Shown here: one piece after another, positions 41,523 through 49,988 of the stretch
Position numbering within the stretch: the first letter of the stretch is position 1
How the letters are laid out: each line of letters starts with the position of its first letter
NCBI RefSeq assembly: GCF_011305535.1
Contig: NZ_CP049906.1
Location: 682,001-746,000 of the forward strand
Origin: Diaphorobacter sp. HDW4B
GTDB lineage: Bacteria; Pseudomonadota; Gammaproteobacteria; Burkholderiales; Burkholderiaceae_C
Direction: 5' to 3'
Length of the DNA stretch: 64,000 bases
Notes under the pieces: model-generated
Database searches by the model: none
Seen by the model: only the letters and a program-made list of their open reading frames with translations
Told to the model about the DNA's origin: nothing
Position numbers and translations under genes: made by a program

Positions 41523-43950
41523 ATTTGAGCGTCGCGAGGAAGGTTCGGCCCTGGCCGTAGTTGCAGAAGTTCACGCCATTGCATGTGAAGAAGGTCTTGT
41601 CGGCCATGTTGGTGACGTTGAACGACAGCATGGCTCCGCGCATGGACGGGGCCAGATACTGGAGGTCATAACGCAGCATCGCGTCCATCACCGTATAGGC
41701 CGGAATCCGCTGCTGGTTCGCGGGGTCGGCAAAGGCCGATCCCACATGGCGTATGCCTGCTCCCGCCGTCCAGCCAGCGAGCGCTCCTTCGGTGAACTTG
41801 TAATCCGCCCACACGGTGGCCGTGTTCTTGGCGACGGTGATCGGGCGCTTGCCCAGATCGGCTCCGTTGCTGCGCGTGACTTCGGGATCGATCACGCTGA
41901 GGCCCGCGATGACGTTGAGGTTCCTCGCAGGGCTGAAGCGCGCTTCGAGTTCGATGCCACGCGAATTGACCTCGCCGGTCTGCACCCGTGCGTTGGGCAG
42001 GCTGGAGGTCGGGTCGGCCGTCAGTACGTTCTGTTGAGTCAAGTCGAATGCCGAAAGCGTGAACAGTGCTTCGTGGCCCGGCGGCTGGTATTTGATTCCG
42101 ACTTCAGCCTGCTTGCCCGTGGTCGGCTTGAACGGCGCGCCGTAGGGGTTGGCGGTCACCGAAGGGTCGAACGACGTGGCATAGCTCACATAGGGAGCGA
42201 AGCCATTGTCGAAGTTGTGGATCAGGCCCGCGCGCCACGTGAACTTGCTCAGCTCCTGCTGGGTGAATGACTTGGTCAGTTGGTTGTCGTTCTGCACACG
42301 GGCGCGGTCATGACGAACGCCCAGCGTCAGCCCCCAGCCGCCCCACTTCAGTTGATCCTGCACATACAACCCCACAAGGTTTTGCGTGCGGTCCGGACTG
42401 GTAGAGGCCTTCGGCATGGTGATGGCCTGCTGGTAGTCGGGGTTCAGGTAGTCGAGCGTCGGTGCAGCACCATAACCTTGCGTCTGCTGCCAACGGTCAT
42501 GCTGCAGATCGAGACCGAGCAGCAGTTGATGCGCCACCGCACCCGTTTGCAACTTGCCTTGCAAGTGCGTGTCCACATTGATGGCATTGAGCTTTTCTCT
42601 GGACCACAGCGCATAGCGGTTGAGCGTGTGCTGGTCGGCCTGCAGGCCTGTGCTGCCCACCTGGTTCTGGTCGAGCTTCATATGCCAGTAGCGCAGGTTC
42701 TGCTTGAGACTCCATGCCTCGTCAAAGCGATGACTGAATTCATAACCCAGGCTGGATTGAGTTCGGTCGAACTTGTTGTAGTCCGGCGATCCATCGAAGA
42801 AACTGCGCGGAAAGGCACCGTTGGGATTGGGAAGAATCGAGCCCGCCGAAGGCAGGACGCCATAGAAGCCGCCCTTGGGATCATGCTGATACAGACCGAG
42901 CACGGTCAGTTGCGTATCGGCATGAGGCTTCCAAGTGATCGAAGGTGCGATGTAGATGCGCTCTTCCTTCGTCATGTCCACGGACGTGTCGGACTTGCGC
43001 GCAAATGCGGTGAGCCGGTATTGCAGCGTGCCGTCTTCGTTCAATGATCCACCGCTGTCCCAGCTCATCTGCTGGCGGTTGTGGCTGCCCGCCGAAACCG
43101 ACACCTCCTTGAACGACTCCTGCGTGGGGCGCTTGCTCACCATGCTGACGATGCCGCCGAGCGGGGCCTGTCCGTACATCACCGACGCGGGGCCCTTCAG
43201 CACCTCGACCCGCTCCAGACTGTGGGTGTCGATCTGCGGCACCAGGTACGAAGCTCCGCGCGGCAGACGCAGTCCGTCCAGATACAAAAAGGTATCGGAC
43301 ACACCGCCGATACCGCGAAACGCCATCATGTCAAAGCGCGATGTATCGCCGCGGATGTCTGCCGAAAGGCCCGGTGTGTAGCGCAGCGTCTGCGTCAGTT
43401 GCTGCGTGCCCTGGCTCTCTATCTGCTCCTTGGACACCACATGGATCGTCATGGGCGTTTCCATCAGCGGCGTGTCGGTCTTGGTCGCACTCAGACTGCG
43501 CTTGGCGACATAGCCCAGCACCGGGCCGTTGGCCACCTCGCCGTCGGCTCGCGCGGTCACTTCCACTGTCTGCAAAGTGCGTTCGCCGGATGTGGGCTGC
43601 GGGCGCGGCTCGATCGTCACCAGGCTGCCATCGATGCGCGCCTGCAAGCCACTGCCTGCCAGCAAGCGATCCAGCGCGGCGCGTGGGCTCAACATGCCGC
43701 TGACAGCAGGGGCCTGCTTGCCAGCCACCAGACTTTGCTGCACGAAGAGCTGCATGCGCGTTTGCCGCGCCCAGTGGTTGAGGGCCTTCGCCAGCGGCTG
43801 GGCCTCCAGTTGGAACGGAACCTCTGCACCCATGGTCGCGGGGGCCTGAGATGCCTGAGGCGTTTGCGCACAAAGTGGCGCAGCACTCCAAGCCAAAGCC
43901 AGTGCCAAGGCCAAGGCCAGCGGCGCGGGCCGAAAAAGGCGGTGATTCAT
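41512..43950 (-). CDS. TonB-dependent siderophore receptor with STN domain (iron system 2)
   Basis: The 812-residue receptor has a signal peptide, an STN domain (FQLEAQPLAKALNHWARQTRMQ, SGMLSPRAALDRLL), a plug beginning around VTARADG with RGIGG, YLDGLRLPRG and IERVEVLKG-type features (SLERVEVLKGPASVMYG), and a barrel ending FLATLKYGW. The TonB-siderophore subfamily and the FptX-type permease beside it suggest a hydroxamate/pyochelin-like ligand. An ECF-type promoter precedes it at 43989-44018. The STN domain shows it also signals to the adjacent FecR. Confidence 0.9.
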   Translation of the reverse strand: MNHRLFRPAPLALALALALAWSAAPLCAQTPQASQAPATMGAEVPFQLEAQPLAKALNHWARQTRMQLFVQQSLVAGKQAPAVSGMLSPRAALDRLLAGSGLQARIDGSLVTIEPRPQPTSGERTLQTVEVTARADGEVANGPVLGYVAKRSLSATKTDTPLMETPMTIHVVSKEQIESQGTQQLTQTLRYTPGLSADIRGDTSRFDMMAFRGIGGVSDTFLYLDGLRLPRGASYLVPQIDTHSLERVEVLKGPASVMYGQAPLGGIVSMVSKRPTQESFKEVSVSAGSHNRQQMSWDSGGSLNEDGTLQYRLTAFARKSDTSVDMTKEERIYIAPSITWKPHADTQLTVLGLYQHDPKGGFYGVLPSAGSILPNPNGAFPRSFFDGSPDYNKFDRTQSSLGYEFSHRFDEAWSLKQNLRYWHMKLDQNQVGSTGLQADQHTLNRYALWSREKLNAINVDTHLQGKLQTGAVAHQLLLGLDLQHDRWQQTQGYGAAPTLDYLNPDYQQAITMPKASTSPDRTQNLVGLYVQDQLKWGGWGLTLGVRHDRARVQNDNQLTKSFTQQELSKFTWRAGLIHNFDNGFAPYVSYATSFDPSVTANPYGAPFKPTTGKQAEVGIKYQPPGHEALFTLSAFDLTQQNVLTADPTSSLPNARVQTGEVNSRGIELEARFSPARNLNVIAGLSVIDPEVTRSNGADLGKRPITVAKNTATVWADYKFTEGALAGWTAGAGIRHVGSAFADPANQQRIPAYTVMDAMLRYDLQYLAPSMRGAMLSFNVTNMADKTFFTCNGVNFCNYGQGRTFLATLKYGW

Positions 43951-43988
43951 GTGTCTCGCTCTCCAAAGAAAAACTGATTCCTAAGGAG

Positions 43989-44018
43989 GTAGACGCAGCA
44001 CTCGAACGCAACCCTGTA
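43989..44018 (-). promoter_or_regulatory. Putative ECF (FecI-type) promoter of the receptor gene
   Basis: On the minus strand TACAGGGTTGC, ten bases, then TGCGTCTAC; the same two blocks with identical spacing occur upstream of the FecR gene. CGTCTA resembles the -10 element of FecI-like sigma factors. It lies about 40 bases upstream of the receptor start. Confidence 0.65.
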
Positions 44019-44020
44019 GC

Positions 44021-44041
44021 GAACAAGAAAAATTCTTGTTC
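44021..44041. repeat. Perfect inverted repeat after the FecR stop
   Basis: GAACAAGAA, three A/T bases, then its complement TTCTTGTTC, overlapping the FecR stop codon. It is AT-rich and lacks a distinct T-run after it, so it may be a weak terminator or an RNA-processing site separating FecR from the receptor transcript. Confidence 0.45.
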
Positions 44042-45116
44042 AGTTGCTGGGGACCACCTCGATCACGCCATTTCTTTCCTGCAGACGCACCGGCAATACC
44101 CGCGGCAAGGCCTTGTGCAGTGCGCTGATCGCCATGGGATCGAAGGTGCCCGACAAGCGCATGGCCGCCACCTTGGGATCTCTCACCTGCAACCCTGTCG
44201 ATCGGTAGCGCTCGACTTCGGCCAAGGCTTGCGCCAGCGGCACGTCCACAAAGCTGACGCGCTGTTCACGCCAGGGAGCGACGCCATCGGCAGATACGGC
44301 AGACACGGGACTCGCCACCATGCCCTGCGCATCCGTGGATATCTGCTGACCTGCGGTGAGCAAGTCACCTGCCTGCAAGTCATATGCACCTCTCTCGGCC
44401 TCAGCGACACCCAACGCGGCAACCCGCACACGGCCCTCCTCGACGGCAACCTGAACACCTGCATGACCAGGCATGCCAGGCGTATAGCGCACCGAAAACC
44501 GCGTGCCGACCACGGTGACGCGTGTGAGCCCCGCCAGCACATGGAAAGGGCGACCGTCGTGCTGCACTTCGAACACCGCCTGCCCTTCGATCAACTGCAC
44601 CTCGCGGCGTTGACGATAGAAGCGCACCTCCAGTTGAGTGGCGGTGTCCATGCGCACGCTGGAGCCGTCCGCCAAGCTCACGTTCTGCTGCTGACCGCGT
44701 TCGGTGCGAAAGGCCTGCACGGAGGTTGGCTGCGCCTGAAGATGTGACCAAGTCATGTAGCCCACTCCGGCCACGCCAGCCATGGCCATTCCGGAGACCA
44801 CCGGCCATGCCAGAAAACGTCGGCGCGTCGGCTGCTGCACGCTGCGCGCCGAAGCCAGTCTGGCCTTGTCCTGTGCCAACCGACTGCGCATGCTCGCACG
44901 CAGATCATCGGGCATGCCATCCAGCTCGCCCCAGAACGTTTCGCCTTGCGCATAGGCCTGGGCATGCAGCGGATCGCTGTGCAGCCAAGTCTGGAAACTG
45001 GCCTCGTCCTGTGCACTCCATTGGGCATCCCGTCGGCGCACCAACCAGCCCAGCGCCTCCTGGCGAAAGCGCTGCAAATCGTTGGTCGAAGCGGAGGAAG
45101 GAATCTGCGAAGTCAT
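44040..45116 (-). CDS. FecR-type signal relay protein (iron system 2)
   Basis: The 358-residue protein has an N-terminal DUF4880 helix bundle (ALGWLVRRRDAQWSAQDEASFQTWLHSDPLHAQAY), one membrane segment at about 100-122 (FLAWPVVSGMAMAGVAGVGYM) and the FecR beta domain (GQQQNVSLADGSSVRMDT, RVTVVGTRFSVRY, VQVAVEEGRVRVA). The C-terminal ~80 residues are STN-like (VDVPLAQALAEVERY). It binds FecI in the cytoplasm and the receptor's STN domain in the periplasm. It has its own ECF-type promoter, an indication of positive feedback. Confidence 0.9.
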   Translation of the reverse strand: MTSQIPSSASTNDLQRFRQEALGWLVRRRDAQWSAQDEASFQTWLHSDPLHAQAYAQGETFWGELDGMPDDLRASMRSRLAQDKARLASARSVQQPTRRRFLAWPVVSGMAMAGVAGVGYMTWSHLQAQPTSVQAFRTERGQQQNVSLADGSSVRMDTATQLEVRFYRQRREVQLIEGQAVFEVQHDGRPFHVLAGLTRVTVVGTRFSVRYTPGMPGHAGVQVAVEEGRVRVAALGVAEAERGAYDLQAGDLLTAGQQISTDAQGMVASPVSAVSADGVAPWREQRVSFVDVPLAQALAEVERYRSTGLQVRDPKVAAMRLSGTFDPMAISALHKALPRVLPVRLQERNGVIEVVPSN

Positions 45117-45134
45117 GAGAGCCGTCTAATGTAT

Positions 45135-45164
45135 GTAGACGCACGACTGGTAGGCAACCCTGTA
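45135..45164 (-). promoter_or_regulatory. Putative ECF (FecI-type) promoter of the FecR gene
   Basis: On the minus strand TACAGGGTTGC (45164-45154), ten bases, then TGCGTCTAC (45143-45135), the same as upstream of the receptor. It lies 19 bases ahead of the FecR start. Confidence 0.65.
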
Positions 45165-45207
45165 CGTTCAATCGGGGCGAGCAAGGACACGTTCAATACC
45201 TTGATTT

Positions 45208-45753
45208 CTAGTTTTTCTGTCGACCTCTGGAACTGCGCGGGCGCGGCGCGCCACCGTCGAGGGCATCCGCCCGCGCCCAACAGGCATCGAGCGCAATCTG
45301 AATCTGCATTTCCACCGTCTTGATGGAAATCCCCATGCGCTCGGCCGTTTCCGCGTGCGTCAACCCATCGAATTTGACCAGAATGAAGGCCTCGCGACAA
45401 CGTGGCGGCAAGCTGTCCACCACTTCGGCGATTGATTCGAAGCGCTGGCGTGAGGAGACTGCCTTCTCGGGTTCGAGCATATCTGGTCCGGCATGCTCAT
45501 CCGGCTCGACCGCATTGTCTTCGGCATCAGGATCGATGGCGCGACCACTGGACTGCGCGCGCCGATAACGATCGGTGAGCAGATTGCGGGCCGTCCGATA
45601 CAGCAAGGCGCGCGGGTCCTGCACGCTCGTGCCCGAACGTTCCGCTGCATACACGCGCGCAAAGCTCTCCTGGGTCAGATCGGACGCCACATCGCGATCC
45701 CGCACCTTGTGTGCGAGAAAGCCAAGCAGTTCTCTGTAGTAGCGTTCGAACAC
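45208..45753 (-). CDS. FecI-type ECF sigma factor (iron system 2)
   Basis: The 181-residue protein has sigma region 2 (YYRELLGFLAHKVRDRDVASDLTQESFARVY) and region 4 (SLPPRCREAFILVKFDGLTHAETAERMGISIKTVE). The start is the GTG at 45753. It is not overlapping FecR (91-base gap holding an ECF promoter). A good Fur box is about 80 bases upstream. Expected targets are the FecR and receptor promoters sharing the 11+9-base motif. Confidence 0.9.
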   Translation of the reverse strand: MFERYYRELLGFLAHKVRDRDVASDLTQESFARVYAAERSGTSVQDPRALLYRTARNLLTDRYRRAQSSGRAIDPDAEDNAVEPDEHAGPDMLEPEKAVSSRQRFESIAEVVDSLPPRCREAFILVKFDGLTHAETAERMGISIKTVEMQIQIALDACWARADALDGGAPRPRSSRGRQKN

Positions 45754-45833
45754 AAGTGACGGGGCGCAAGGTGGATGAAAAAGGTTCTGCCCGCCAAGCC
45801 TTTTTGGTCACTTTCGGCTGAAGCGGCTTAATT

Positions 45834-45852
45834 GGGAATAATTCTCATTATC
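45834..45852 (-). promoter_or_regulatory. Putative Fur box upstream of the FecI gene
   Basis: The 19 bases starting GGGAATAATTCTC match the classical Fur consensus (GATAATGATTATCATTATC) at about 15 of 19 positions. It controls the leftward FecI gene. Confidence 0.75.
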
Positions 45853-45959
45853 CATGATATGCAACCCATCTCTTCGAAACGCCCTGTCCGCACCACCCGG
45901 CACTTGTTCGTTTGCACATTCCGCAAGCGGCAAGCAGTTGAAGACTCCACCCGCAGCGC

Positions 45960-46652
45960 TCATTCGAAGCTCGACTCGCGCGCGCAGAAATCGATCTGGA
46001 ACGCACCCTCCGACACGAATTCGACATGGTGCGGAGCCTGTGGCTGAACCAGCAATTGCATGCCCGCCTCCAGCAGAATCGTGCGCGGGGGTTCCTCGTC
46101 GAGCGTGAAGACCAGACTGCCGCTCAGCATGCGCACCAGCCCCCAGGCTCCGGCCTTGGTGCTGTGGGTGTTGCGCAGGGCAGCCGGAAGCTTGTCGTGG
46201 GTGAACACCGGCGAGCTTTTGTACACCGCCAGATCCGAAGGGATCTCGGTCTGCCAGCACTCGTCTTCAGAACGCTCCTGGCTCCGATAGTGCTCCCACA
46301 GCCGCGCCGCAATGCGTTGCGCCATGGGATCGACCATGGCCTTGAGTTCGGGCGGGCCCAGCTCGGAGGTGGTCTCGCCGAACAGCATCAGCCATTGCTC
46401 GAAATGCCGCCAGGTCAGCCCCGGCAGACGGGCATGTTTGGGCATGGGTTCGCCCTCGAAGCCGTTCTGGCGCAGCACCAGCCAGGCCCAGAAATCCACC
46501 AGTGTCTGCAGGTGCGCATCCCAATCGCGGATATGCCCGTTGAAGATCGGCGCAAGCAAGGGGTCCTTGCGAACCCGGGCGTAGAAGTGATGAACCAGTT
46601 GGTGGATGTGATCCACGGTGATGGCGGGATCGGCGGGTGTCGTCTGTTGCAT
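45960..46652 (-). CDS. Group III truncated haemoglobin fused to DUF1971 (TehB-like) domain
   Basis: The 230-residue protein is a fusion. Residues 1-135 form a truncated haemoglobin: HIHQLVHHFYARVRKDPLLAPIFNGHI and the proximal-His segment RHFEQWLMLFGET are group III hallmarks. Residues about 140-230 match DUF1971, a small cupin-like domain found in TehB-related proteins (SSPVFTHDKLPAALRNTHST, GAWGLVRMLSGSL, PQAPHHVEF). AAGGA precedes the ATG at 46652; the longer frame upstream is not needed. Haemoglobins of this type bind oxygen or NO; a Crp/Fnr gene is immediately upstream in the same direction. A role in NO or oxygen stress is likely but untested. Confidence 0.82.
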   Translation of the reverse strand: MQQTTPADPAITVDHIHQLVHHFYARVRKDPLLAPIFNGHIRDWDAHLQTLVDFWAWLVLRQNGFEGEPMPKHARLPGLTWRHFEQWLMLFGETTSELGPPELKAMVDPMAQRIAARLWEHYRSQERSEDECWQTEIPSDLAVYKSSPVFTHDKLPAALRNTHSTKAGAWGLVRMLSGSLVFTLDEEPPRTILLEAGMQLLVQPQAPHHVEFVSEGAFQIDFCARESSFE

Positions 46653-46752
46653 GCGTGTCCTTCGGAAGCACGCATTCTTGGTGAGTGGCGGCTCACAAGC
46701 CAATGACAAATGTCAAGACGGACACGCTGTCCACCCGGCGTCTCGGGCTGGA

Positions 46753-47466
46753 CTAGAACGCTCGTGCAGCGGCGTGGGTGAGTTGGCGCAGAAACGGGCG
46801 ATCACGCAGACCCCATTCGCGCCCACGACCTTCCACATAGCCGCGCGCCTGCCAGTCGGCGAACAGGCGGCTCAAGGTTTCCGCCCGCACACCCAGGCGC
46901 GAGGCCAGTTGCCGCTGGCTCAGCGGAAGCGTCACGTCGTCGCCCTGCTCCTCGCTCAAACGCAGCAGATACAGCGCCAGCCGTTGCGGCGCGGAGCTTG
47001 CCGTGAGCCACTCCACTTCGTTGACATGCTGGTAGACCGTGGAGCTCAGCAGGTTGAGCAGCTTGAGCGCCACCTGTGGAGCCTGAAGGCAGAGTTCGCC
47101 GAGCGGCTTGCGCTCCAGACGCAGGCACACCGTCTCGCCACGCGCGCGGGCATGCATGGGATAGCGCCCGTGCTGCATGAACATGGCGGCGATCGCCACC
47201 AAACGCCCCATGCCGAATGCATTGAAGACCCGCTCCTCCCCGTCCAGCCCGTAGCGCAAGACTTCCACCGAGCCCTTCACCACGAGGTAGTACCACTCGG
47301 CCTCGGCACCTTCATGAAAGAGAAATTCATCCGCACCCAGTTCGAGCGGCGTGACGTTCTGGGCCAATTGGCGCAACTGTTCCGTGCGCACGTCCGCAAA
47401 CAGCGGCAGCGTTCCCAATTGCTGCGCGGCAATGTCTGGCCAATCTAGCGAATTGACTTTTGTCAT
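46753..47466 (-). CDS. Crp/Fnr-family transcriptional regulator
   Basis: The 237-residue protein has a cyclic-nucleotide-type beta barrel (ELGADEFLFHEGAEAEWYYLVVKGSVEV) and a C-terminal winged helix (LSQRQLASRLGVRAETLSRLF). No N-terminal Cys cluster is present, so it is Dnr/FixK-like rather than Fe-S Fnr. The start chosen is the ATG at 47466; a TTG at 47511 extends it by 15 codons into the Fur-like box. The fusion haemoglobin gene follows in the same direction, so an NO- or redox-responsive control is plausible. Confidence 0.85.
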   Translation of the reverse strand: MTKVNSLDWPDIAAQQLGTLPLFADVRTEQLRQLAQNVTPLELGADEFLFHEGAEAEWYYLVVKGSVEVLRYGLDGEERVFNAFGMGRLVAIAAMFMQHGRYPMHARARGETVCLRLERKPLGELCLQAPQVALKLLNLLSSTVYQHVNEVEWLTASSAPQRLALYLLRLSEEQGDDVTLPLSQRQLASRLGVRAETLSRLFADWQARGYVEGRGREWGLRDRPFLRQLTHAAARAF

Positions 47467-47502
47467 TGGATCAATCAGGGGGTTGCGGCAATCATTGGTG
47501 AA

Positions 47503-47517
47503 TGATAACAATTCTCA
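47503..47517 (+). promoter_or_regulatory. Putative Fur box between the Crp/Fnr and ABC genes
   Basis: TGATAACAATTCTCA matches the TGATAAT-N-ATTATCA form of the Fur site at 12 of 14 defined positions. It lies between two divergent genes and could repress the ABC importer and, through the short gap, the Crp/Fnr gene. Confidence 0.6.
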
Positions 47518-47579
47518 AGTACAAGCCCGCTCAAGTCGGACAAATCGCAGCGTCCAGACATCGGCTTTCGTCCCGTTGC

Positions 47580-48563
47580 ATGCGCCTGCTCTCGTTCGCC
47601 GTGGCGCTGGGATGCAGCGCGGTTGGTGCTCAGGCCGAGCAGCGCGACAAGCTGGTGCTGGGCGGCCCCGGCGCGGTGGTCAGCTATCCGCTGATGCACA
47701 TGGTGCAAACGCAGGCGCTCAAGGCCCATGCCAAAACCGTGGAGTTCCGGCTGTGGGACTCGCACGATCAACTGAGCTCGCTGCTCGCGCACAAGCAGCT
47801 CGATTTCAGCGCCAGCCCGACGACGCTTCCCGCGCTTCTTGCCAATCGCGGCCAGCCGGTGCGTCTGCTCAATGTGTCCGTGTGGGGATTGATCTGGCTG
47901 ATCAGCACCGACCCGAAGGTCAAGGGGTTTCAGGACATGGCGGGGCAGGAGTTGCTCTCGCCGTTTCAGCATGATCTGGGCGACGTGCTCATCGATACCT
48001 TGCTGACCAGCCAGCAGACCGCAAGTCCGGAAGGCAAATCCGTCCAACTGCGCCGCACCCGCAGCGGCCAGGATGCGATTGCGCTCATGCTGTCCGGCAA
48101 GGGCCGGCACGTGGCCTTGGCCGAGCCACTTGGCAGCATGTTGCTGTGGCGCAGCGAGAGCCAAGCGCCCAATGGGAAATCGCCCAAGCTGTATCGCGTG
48201 CAAAGCCTTGAAGAGGCCTGGGCCCAGCAATATCCCCAACAGCCCACCCTGCCTCAGGCTGGCTTGATGGCCAATGGAGATGTGGCCAACGATCCCGCCC
48301 TGACCCGTGCGGTGCAGGAGGGCTACGCCCATTCCACGCGCTGGTGCAAGGCCAACGCGCTCGGCTGTGCGGAAATCGCGCATCGCCATTTGCCGCACAT
48401 GCCGGTTGCGGTGCTGCGCAACGCCATCGAAATCACGCATCTGGAGAGCCGCACCGCCCAAAACGCCAAGCCGGAAATCGAGGCGCTGTACCGGCTGATT
48501 CAGCAAAAGCACCCCAAGGTGATCGGCAACCAGTTGCCGCCAGAGACGTTCTACGGACCATGA
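47580..48563 (+). CDS. NitT/TauT-type ABC substrate-binding protein
   Basis: The start at 47580 gives a signal peptide (LLSFAVALGCSAVGAQAEQ). The 327-residue mature protein resembles NMT1/SsuA-like periplasmic binding proteins (DKLVLGGPGAVVSYPL, LLNVSVWGLIWLIS). A Fur box lies about 65 bases upstream, and the operon continues with permease, ATPase, a small membrane protein and a TonB receptor. It probably binds a metal-linked or iron-regulated small ligand such as a metallophore or thiamine-like compound; the ligand is not identifiable. Confidence 0.78.
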   Translation: MRLLSFAVALGCSAVGAQAEQRDKLVLGGPGAVVSYPLMHMVQTQALKAHAKTVEFRLWDSHDQLSSLLAHKQLDFSASPTTLPALLANRGQPVRLLNVSVWGLIWLISTDPKVKGFQDMAGQELLSPFQHDLGDVLIDTLLTSQQTASPEGKSVQLRRTRSGQDAIALMLSGKGRHVALAEPLGSMLLWRSESQAPNGKSPKLYRVQSLEEAWAQQYPQQPTLPQAGLMANGDVANDPALTRAVQEGYAHSTRWCKANALGCAEIAHRHLPHMPVAVLRNAIEITHLESRTAQNAKPEIEALYRLIQQKHPKVIGNQLPPETFYGP

Positions 48564-49339
48564 ACGCTCACGCCTCAACAAGCACGCGGACATCGCGCGC
48601 GTGGGTGGCGGCGGGACTGCTGACCATCGGGGTCGCCTGGCAGTTCACCGCCGAGCGTCTGGGTCCGCTGCTCATGGCCACGCCCTTGCAGACCGTTCAA
48701 GCGATTGGCCCGCTGGTCAGCAGCGAACGGTTCGGTCCTGCGGCGCTGACTTCGTTGATTCGCGCGGCCATCGGCATTGGTGCAGGCTGTCTCGTCGGAT
48801 TTGCGCTGGGCTTGATGGCGGCTGCGAGTGCTCAGTTGCGCGGCTTGCTGGAGCCCTTGCGCTGGCTGCTGATGTCGATTCCCGCCGTGGTCGTCGTGCT
48901 GCTGGCCATGCTCTGGTTTGGACTTGGCTCGTCCATGGTCATCTTTCTCACAGCGCTCATGACCGCACCGGGTCTCTACGTGAACACGGTCAAGGGCATG
49001 CAGCAAGTGGATCGGCAATTGCTGGAGATGACGCATGTCTACCGCTTTGGCTGGCGGCTGCGGCTGGTGCATCTGTACATTCCGGCGCTCACCGCACCAC
49101 TGAGTGCAGCCTTGCTGATCGCGGTGAACGCGGGCGTGCGGTTGGTGGTGATGGCCGAGGTGCTGGGTGCCGACAGTGGCGTCGGTCACGCCCTCGCCAA
49201 TGCCCGTGCCACCTTCGACAGCGCCGAGCTTTATGCCTGGGTGCTTCTCATCGTCAGCTTCGTCGGTGTGCTGGAGCTCGCGCTGATTCAGCCGCTGCAA
49301 CGCCGCCTCGGTCGTTGGCAGGAGGTGCGCCATGCTTGA
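48560..49339 (+). CDS. ABC transporter permease (NitT/TauT type)
   Basis: The 259-residue protein has about six membrane segments and the EAA-type loop in NTVKGMQQVDRQLLEMTHVY. It overlaps the binding protein by ATGA and the ATPase by eight bases. It forms the inner-membrane pore of the importer. The frame extending to 48344 is antisense-like noise inside the preceding gene. Confidence 0.88.
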   Translation: MNAHASTSTRTSRAWVAAGLLTIGVAWQFTAERLGPLLMATPLQTVQAIGPLVSSERFGPAALTSLIRAAIGIGAGCLVGFALGLMAAASAQLRGLLEPLRWLLMSIPAVVVVLLAMLWFGLGSSMVIFLTALMTAPGLYVNTVKGMQQVDRQLLEMTHVYRFGWRLRLVHLYIPALTAPLSAALLIAVNAGVRLVVMAEVLGADSGVGHALANARATFDSAELYAWVLLIVSFVGVLELALIQPLQRRLGRWQEVRHA

Positions 49340-49988
49340 ACTCGCCAACGTGACGCTGCGCTTTGGACAGCAGACGGTGCTGCGCGATCTGAGCATGCGC
49401 CTTCGCGGCGGCGAGAGCATCGGATTGCTCGGCCCCAGCGGCTGCGGCAAAAGCTCATTGCTGCGCATCGTTTGTGGACTTCAACAACCGGACAGCGGCT
49501 CGGTTCGCAACCGCTTTTCGCGCACCGTGATGCTGTTTCAGGAGCCGCGCCTGCTTCCCTGGCGCAGCGTGCAGGACAACCTCATGCTGCCGTTGACTGC
49601 GGCGGGCGTTCCGCTCACGCAAGCCAAGGAACGCACCGCTCACTGGCTGCGATGCGTGCAGCTGGACGACGCTGTCGCCAAGGCCTGGCCGCGCGAGCTC
49701 TCCGGCGGCATGGCACAACGCGTGTCTCTGGCGCGCGCGCTCGCCATGCAACCGGACCTGCTGCTGCTCGATGAGCCTTTCAGCGCGCTCGACCCAGCCC
49801 TGCGCCAGGACATGGCCGAGCTTTGTCGCCAGCGCATTTCAGACACCGGCGCCAGCCTGCTTTGCGTGAGCCATCACCCGCAGGAACTCACCTCCATGGT
49901 CGATCGCTGTCTGGAAATGCGATCCATGCAACTGCACCCCGTTTCGGATTTTTCAACGAACCCACCATGCACTACCCCATCCTGCTGA
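49332..49988 (+). CDS. ABC transporter ATP-binding protein
   Basis: The 218-residue ATPase has Walker A GPSGCGKSS, Q-loop FQEPRLLPW, signature LSGGMAQR, Walker B LLLLDEPF and the H-loop SHHPQE. The length is short for the family (about 250), lacking a C-terminal extension. It powers the importer formed with the preceding genes. Confidence 0.92.
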   Translation: MLELANVTLRFGQQTVLRDLSMRLRGGESIGLLGPSGCGKSSLLRIVCGLQQPDSGSVRNRFSRTVMLFQEPRLLPWRSVQDNLMLPLTAAGVPLTQAKERTAHWLRCVQLDDAVAKAWPRELSGGMAQRVSLARALAMQPDLLLLDEPFSALDPALRQDMAELCRQRISDTGASLLCVSHHPQELTSMVDRCLEMRSMQLHPVSDFSTNPPCTTPSC

